In this document: positions 6,392 through 7,680 of the stretch, in pieces | Layout of the letters: each line of letters begins with the position of its first letter | How positions within the stretch are numbered: position 1 is the first letter of the stretch | Assembly (NCBI GenBank): GCA_021852325.1 | Contig: JAJZNM010000165.1 | Span: forward strand, 1-7,680 | Length of the DNA: 7,680 nucleotides | Reading direction: 5' to 3' | Source of the DNA: Pseudomonadota bacterium | Lineage (GTDB): Bacteria > Pseudomonadota > Gammaproteobacteria > JAKAQQ01 | Notes under the pieces: model-generated | Told to the model about the DNA's origin: nothing | Database searches by the model: none | The model's input: the letters and a program-made list of their open reading frames with translations, nothing else | Program-made: the position numbers and the translations under genes

Positions 6392-7448
6392 CCCGGTTCG
6401 ATCCCGCAAAAAGGTCTGTTGAAGCCTCAAACGCTTCGATGAGCGCGACCGATTTGCGCCAGTCAGGAAACTGTGACAAGGCGGAGCGTAACAGGGGTTG
6501 GGCGCGGTGCAGATGCATGAGACGCAGTCGGCTGACCGGGTTGTGATAGTCCCGGAGAGACCTCAAAAGTGTCGGGAGCGCGGATCGTGCGTGGCAGGCG
6601 AGGATGAGGTCCGACCCCGCGTGCAGGGCGAGACGGGCCCGGTCTTCGAGCGCGCCGTATCGGTCGAGCGCGTGCATGGTGAGATCATCACTGATCACCG
6701 CACCCTCAAGCTTCAACTCTTTTCTCAAGACTTCCTGTATCCAGTATGCGGACAGGCTGGCGGGATGGGGATCCACCGCCGGGAAGCTGACATGCGCGGT
6801 CATCACACCGGTTTCAGGCAGCCGTCTGATGAGATCCCGGTAGGGAACCAGGTCCCGCTGCATGAGATCCGCGATCGGCCGGTGATCAGTGGCGGATTCC
6901 TGGTGAGTGTCTTCGGGCACACCACCGTGCCCAGGGAAATGTTTCAGGGTTGCGCGGACTCCACCGCGCTCGAGCCCGCGGACGAAGCTCAGGGCGATCT
7001 CGGTCACGGCTCTCGGATTGGATGAAAATGCCCGATCCCCGATCACCGTGCTGCCTGGCTGCCAGAGATCGACGACCGGGGCGAAACAGATGTCGATGCC
7101 TGCTGAGCGAAGCTCGAGCCCCGCGACCCAGCCACTGGCCTGGGCCAGTCGCCTGGCTTCCGCGCGATCTTTTTGCCAGTACGCGCCGAGCGAACGGGCC
7201 GACGGGAGTGTCGTGAATCCGTTCCGGAAACGCTGGATACGCCCCCCCTCCTGATCCACGGCGACGAGGAGCGGCGGGCTGCGGAGGGCATGGATCTCCC
7301 GAGTGAGGGATTCCAGCTGTTCCGGTGATCGGTAGTTCTCCGCGAACAGCACCACCCCTCCGACGGCAGGAGATAAGAGGATTTCGCGTTCATCGGGCGT
7401 CACCGACTGGCCGGCCAGGTCGATCATGAGCGGACCCAGGGAAATCAT
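6384..7448 (-). CDS. nagZ: Beta-N-acetylhexosaminidase NagZ (GH3)
   Basis: NagZ is a cytoplasmic glycoside hydrolase family 3 enzyme. It removes N-acetylglucosamine from anhydro-muropeptides during peptidoglycan recycling, producing ligands that influence AmpR-type beta-lactamase control in some species. The 354 residues are close to the usual 330-350. There is no signal peptide, as expected. Landmarks: GGVVLFAENY (30-39), the sugar-binding VDQEGGRIQRF (64-74), KHFPGHGGVPEDTH (169-182), and ISDDLTMHAL (252-261). The catalytic dyad Asp180-His182 and nucleophile Asp254 have the same spacing (72 residues from His to Asp) as Asp174-His176 and Asp248 in Salmonella NagZ. DTH replaces the more usual DSH. 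The ATG overlaps the stop of the CYTH gene by four bases (ATGA), and a G-rich stretch lies just upstream. A hpt gene follows with an 8-base overlap, so the three genes are likely one transcript. Confidence 0.96.
   Translation of the reverse strand: MISLGPLMIDLAGQSVTPDEREILLSPAVGGVVLFAENYRSPEQLESLTREIHALRSPPLLVAVDQEGGRIQRFRNGFTTLPSARSLGAYWQKDRAEARRLAQASGWVAGLELRSAGIDICFAPVVDLWQPGSTVIGDRAFSSNPRAVTEIALSFVRGLERGGVRATLKHFPGHGGVPEDTHQESATDHRPIADLMQRDLVPYRDLIRRLPETGVMTAHVSFPAVDPHPASLSAYWIQEVLRKELKLEGAVISDDLTMHALDRYGALEDRARLALHAGSDLILACHARSALPTLLRSLRDYHNPVSRLRLMHLHRAQPLLRSALSQFPDWRKSVALIEAFEASTDLFAGSNRDG
7445..7448 (-). promoter_or_regulatory. CYTH stop / nagZ start ATGA overlap
   Basis: On the minus strand, ATGA holds the nagZ start codon and the TGA stop of the preceding CYTH gene. 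This 4-base overlap is typical of translational coupling in an operon. A G-rich stretch (GGGGGT) about 6 bases upstream may act as a weak ribosome binding site. Confidence 0.6.
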
Positions 7449-7680
7449 TCGAGCACCCCCAAACCCCCGTGCCCTGGCCAGTTCCGGAAGGGATGACGGG
7501 CCAATGCGCTGTTGTAGAAACGGGGGTCACCGGTGACTTCAATGCCCAACCAAGATGGGTGTTCGAATGGCTGCTCTTCGGCTTCAAGTTCCACTTCGGC
7601 AATCACAAGGCCTTGGTTCGAGCCCTCGAACACGTCGATTTCCCAGACCAGACCCGCGACCGGGACGAGATGGCGTGTTT
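7445..7680 (-). CDS. CYTH-domain protein (triphosphate-tunnel family), C-terminal part (5' end outside window)
   Basis: Reading leftwards, this is the last 77 residues of a CYTH/triphosphate tunnel metalloenzyme. The frame is open to the window edge, so the GTG at 7633 is internal. Visible landmarks are TRHLVPVAGLVWEIDVFEG, then GLVIAEVELE and WLGIEVTGDPRFYNSALARHP. These match the central to C-terminal half of bacterial CYTH proteins of the Nitrosomonas NeuTTM type. Such proteins hydrolyse triphosphates (inorganic triphosphate or similar) in a metal-dependent beta tunnel. The Arg and the Glu residues of AEVELE would line that tunnel. The N-terminal ExExK motif lies outside the window, so activity cannot be judged. 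The protein ends abruptly after RNWPGHGGLGVLE. It is coupled to nagZ downstream. Confidence 0.85.
   Translation of the reverse strand, partial: TRHLVPVAGLVWEIDVFEGSNQGLVIAEVELEAEEQPFEHPSWLGIEVTGDPRFYNSALARHPFRNWPGHGGLGVLE

Noticed and set aside
4931..6442. A 503-codon open frame on the plus strand spanning the MTIP gene, the gap and hpt
   Set aside because: It lies opposite two confidently identified genes, and its translation has low-complexity composition with no family resemblance. The absence of stops fits GC-rich shadowing.
7135..7150. Palindrome ACTGGCC-TG-GGCCAGT within nagZ
   Set aside because: It lies in conserved coding sequence with a 2-base loop and no associated signal, and is best explained by codon content.

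Overview
The window comes from a GC-rich bacterium, almost certainly a gammaproteobacterium. The best evidence is gene order: mfd followed by a csiV-type gene, with genes for S-methyl-5'-thioinosine phosphorylase (MTIP) and NagZ on the opposite strand. From memory, this matches the Pseudomonas aeruginosa PA3002-PA3005 neighbourhood, and the proteins resemble that group closely. I cannot assign a genus. The hpt gene between MTIP and nagZ, and the tricorn-type protease gene before mfd, differ from the Pseudomonas arrangement I recall.

Plus strand, left to right: the 3' end of a tricorn-like S41 peptidase gene (cut by the window edge); a 148-base gap holding a GC-rich inverted repeat; a complete mfd gene (transcription-repair coupling factor); and, 16 bases later, a secreted CsiV-family gene.

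Minus strand, transcribed from the right edge leftwards: the 3' end of a CYTH-domain gene (cut by the window edge); nagZ, overlapping it by 4 bases; hpt (hypoxanthine/guanine phosphoribosyltransferase), overlapping nagZ by 8 bases; and, after 102 bases, the MTIP gene. MTIP and csiV converge and overlap tail to tail by 53 bases, with no terminator between them.

The minus-strand genes look like a translationally coupled salvage operon. NagZ trims N-acetylglucosamine from recycled muropeptides. MTIP phosphorolyses methylthioinosine to hypoxanthine and methylthioribose-1-phosphate. Hpt can then convert the hypoxanthine to IMP. Mfd (DNA repair) and CsiV (envelope) are unrelated to this pathway.

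The window is densely coding and reads as core genome. I see no mobile element, CRISPR array, tRNA or rRNA gene, and no convincing undescribed system. The findings are modest: gene overlaps, an Mfd motif variant, a G8 tract, and an MTIP-Hpt pathway link.
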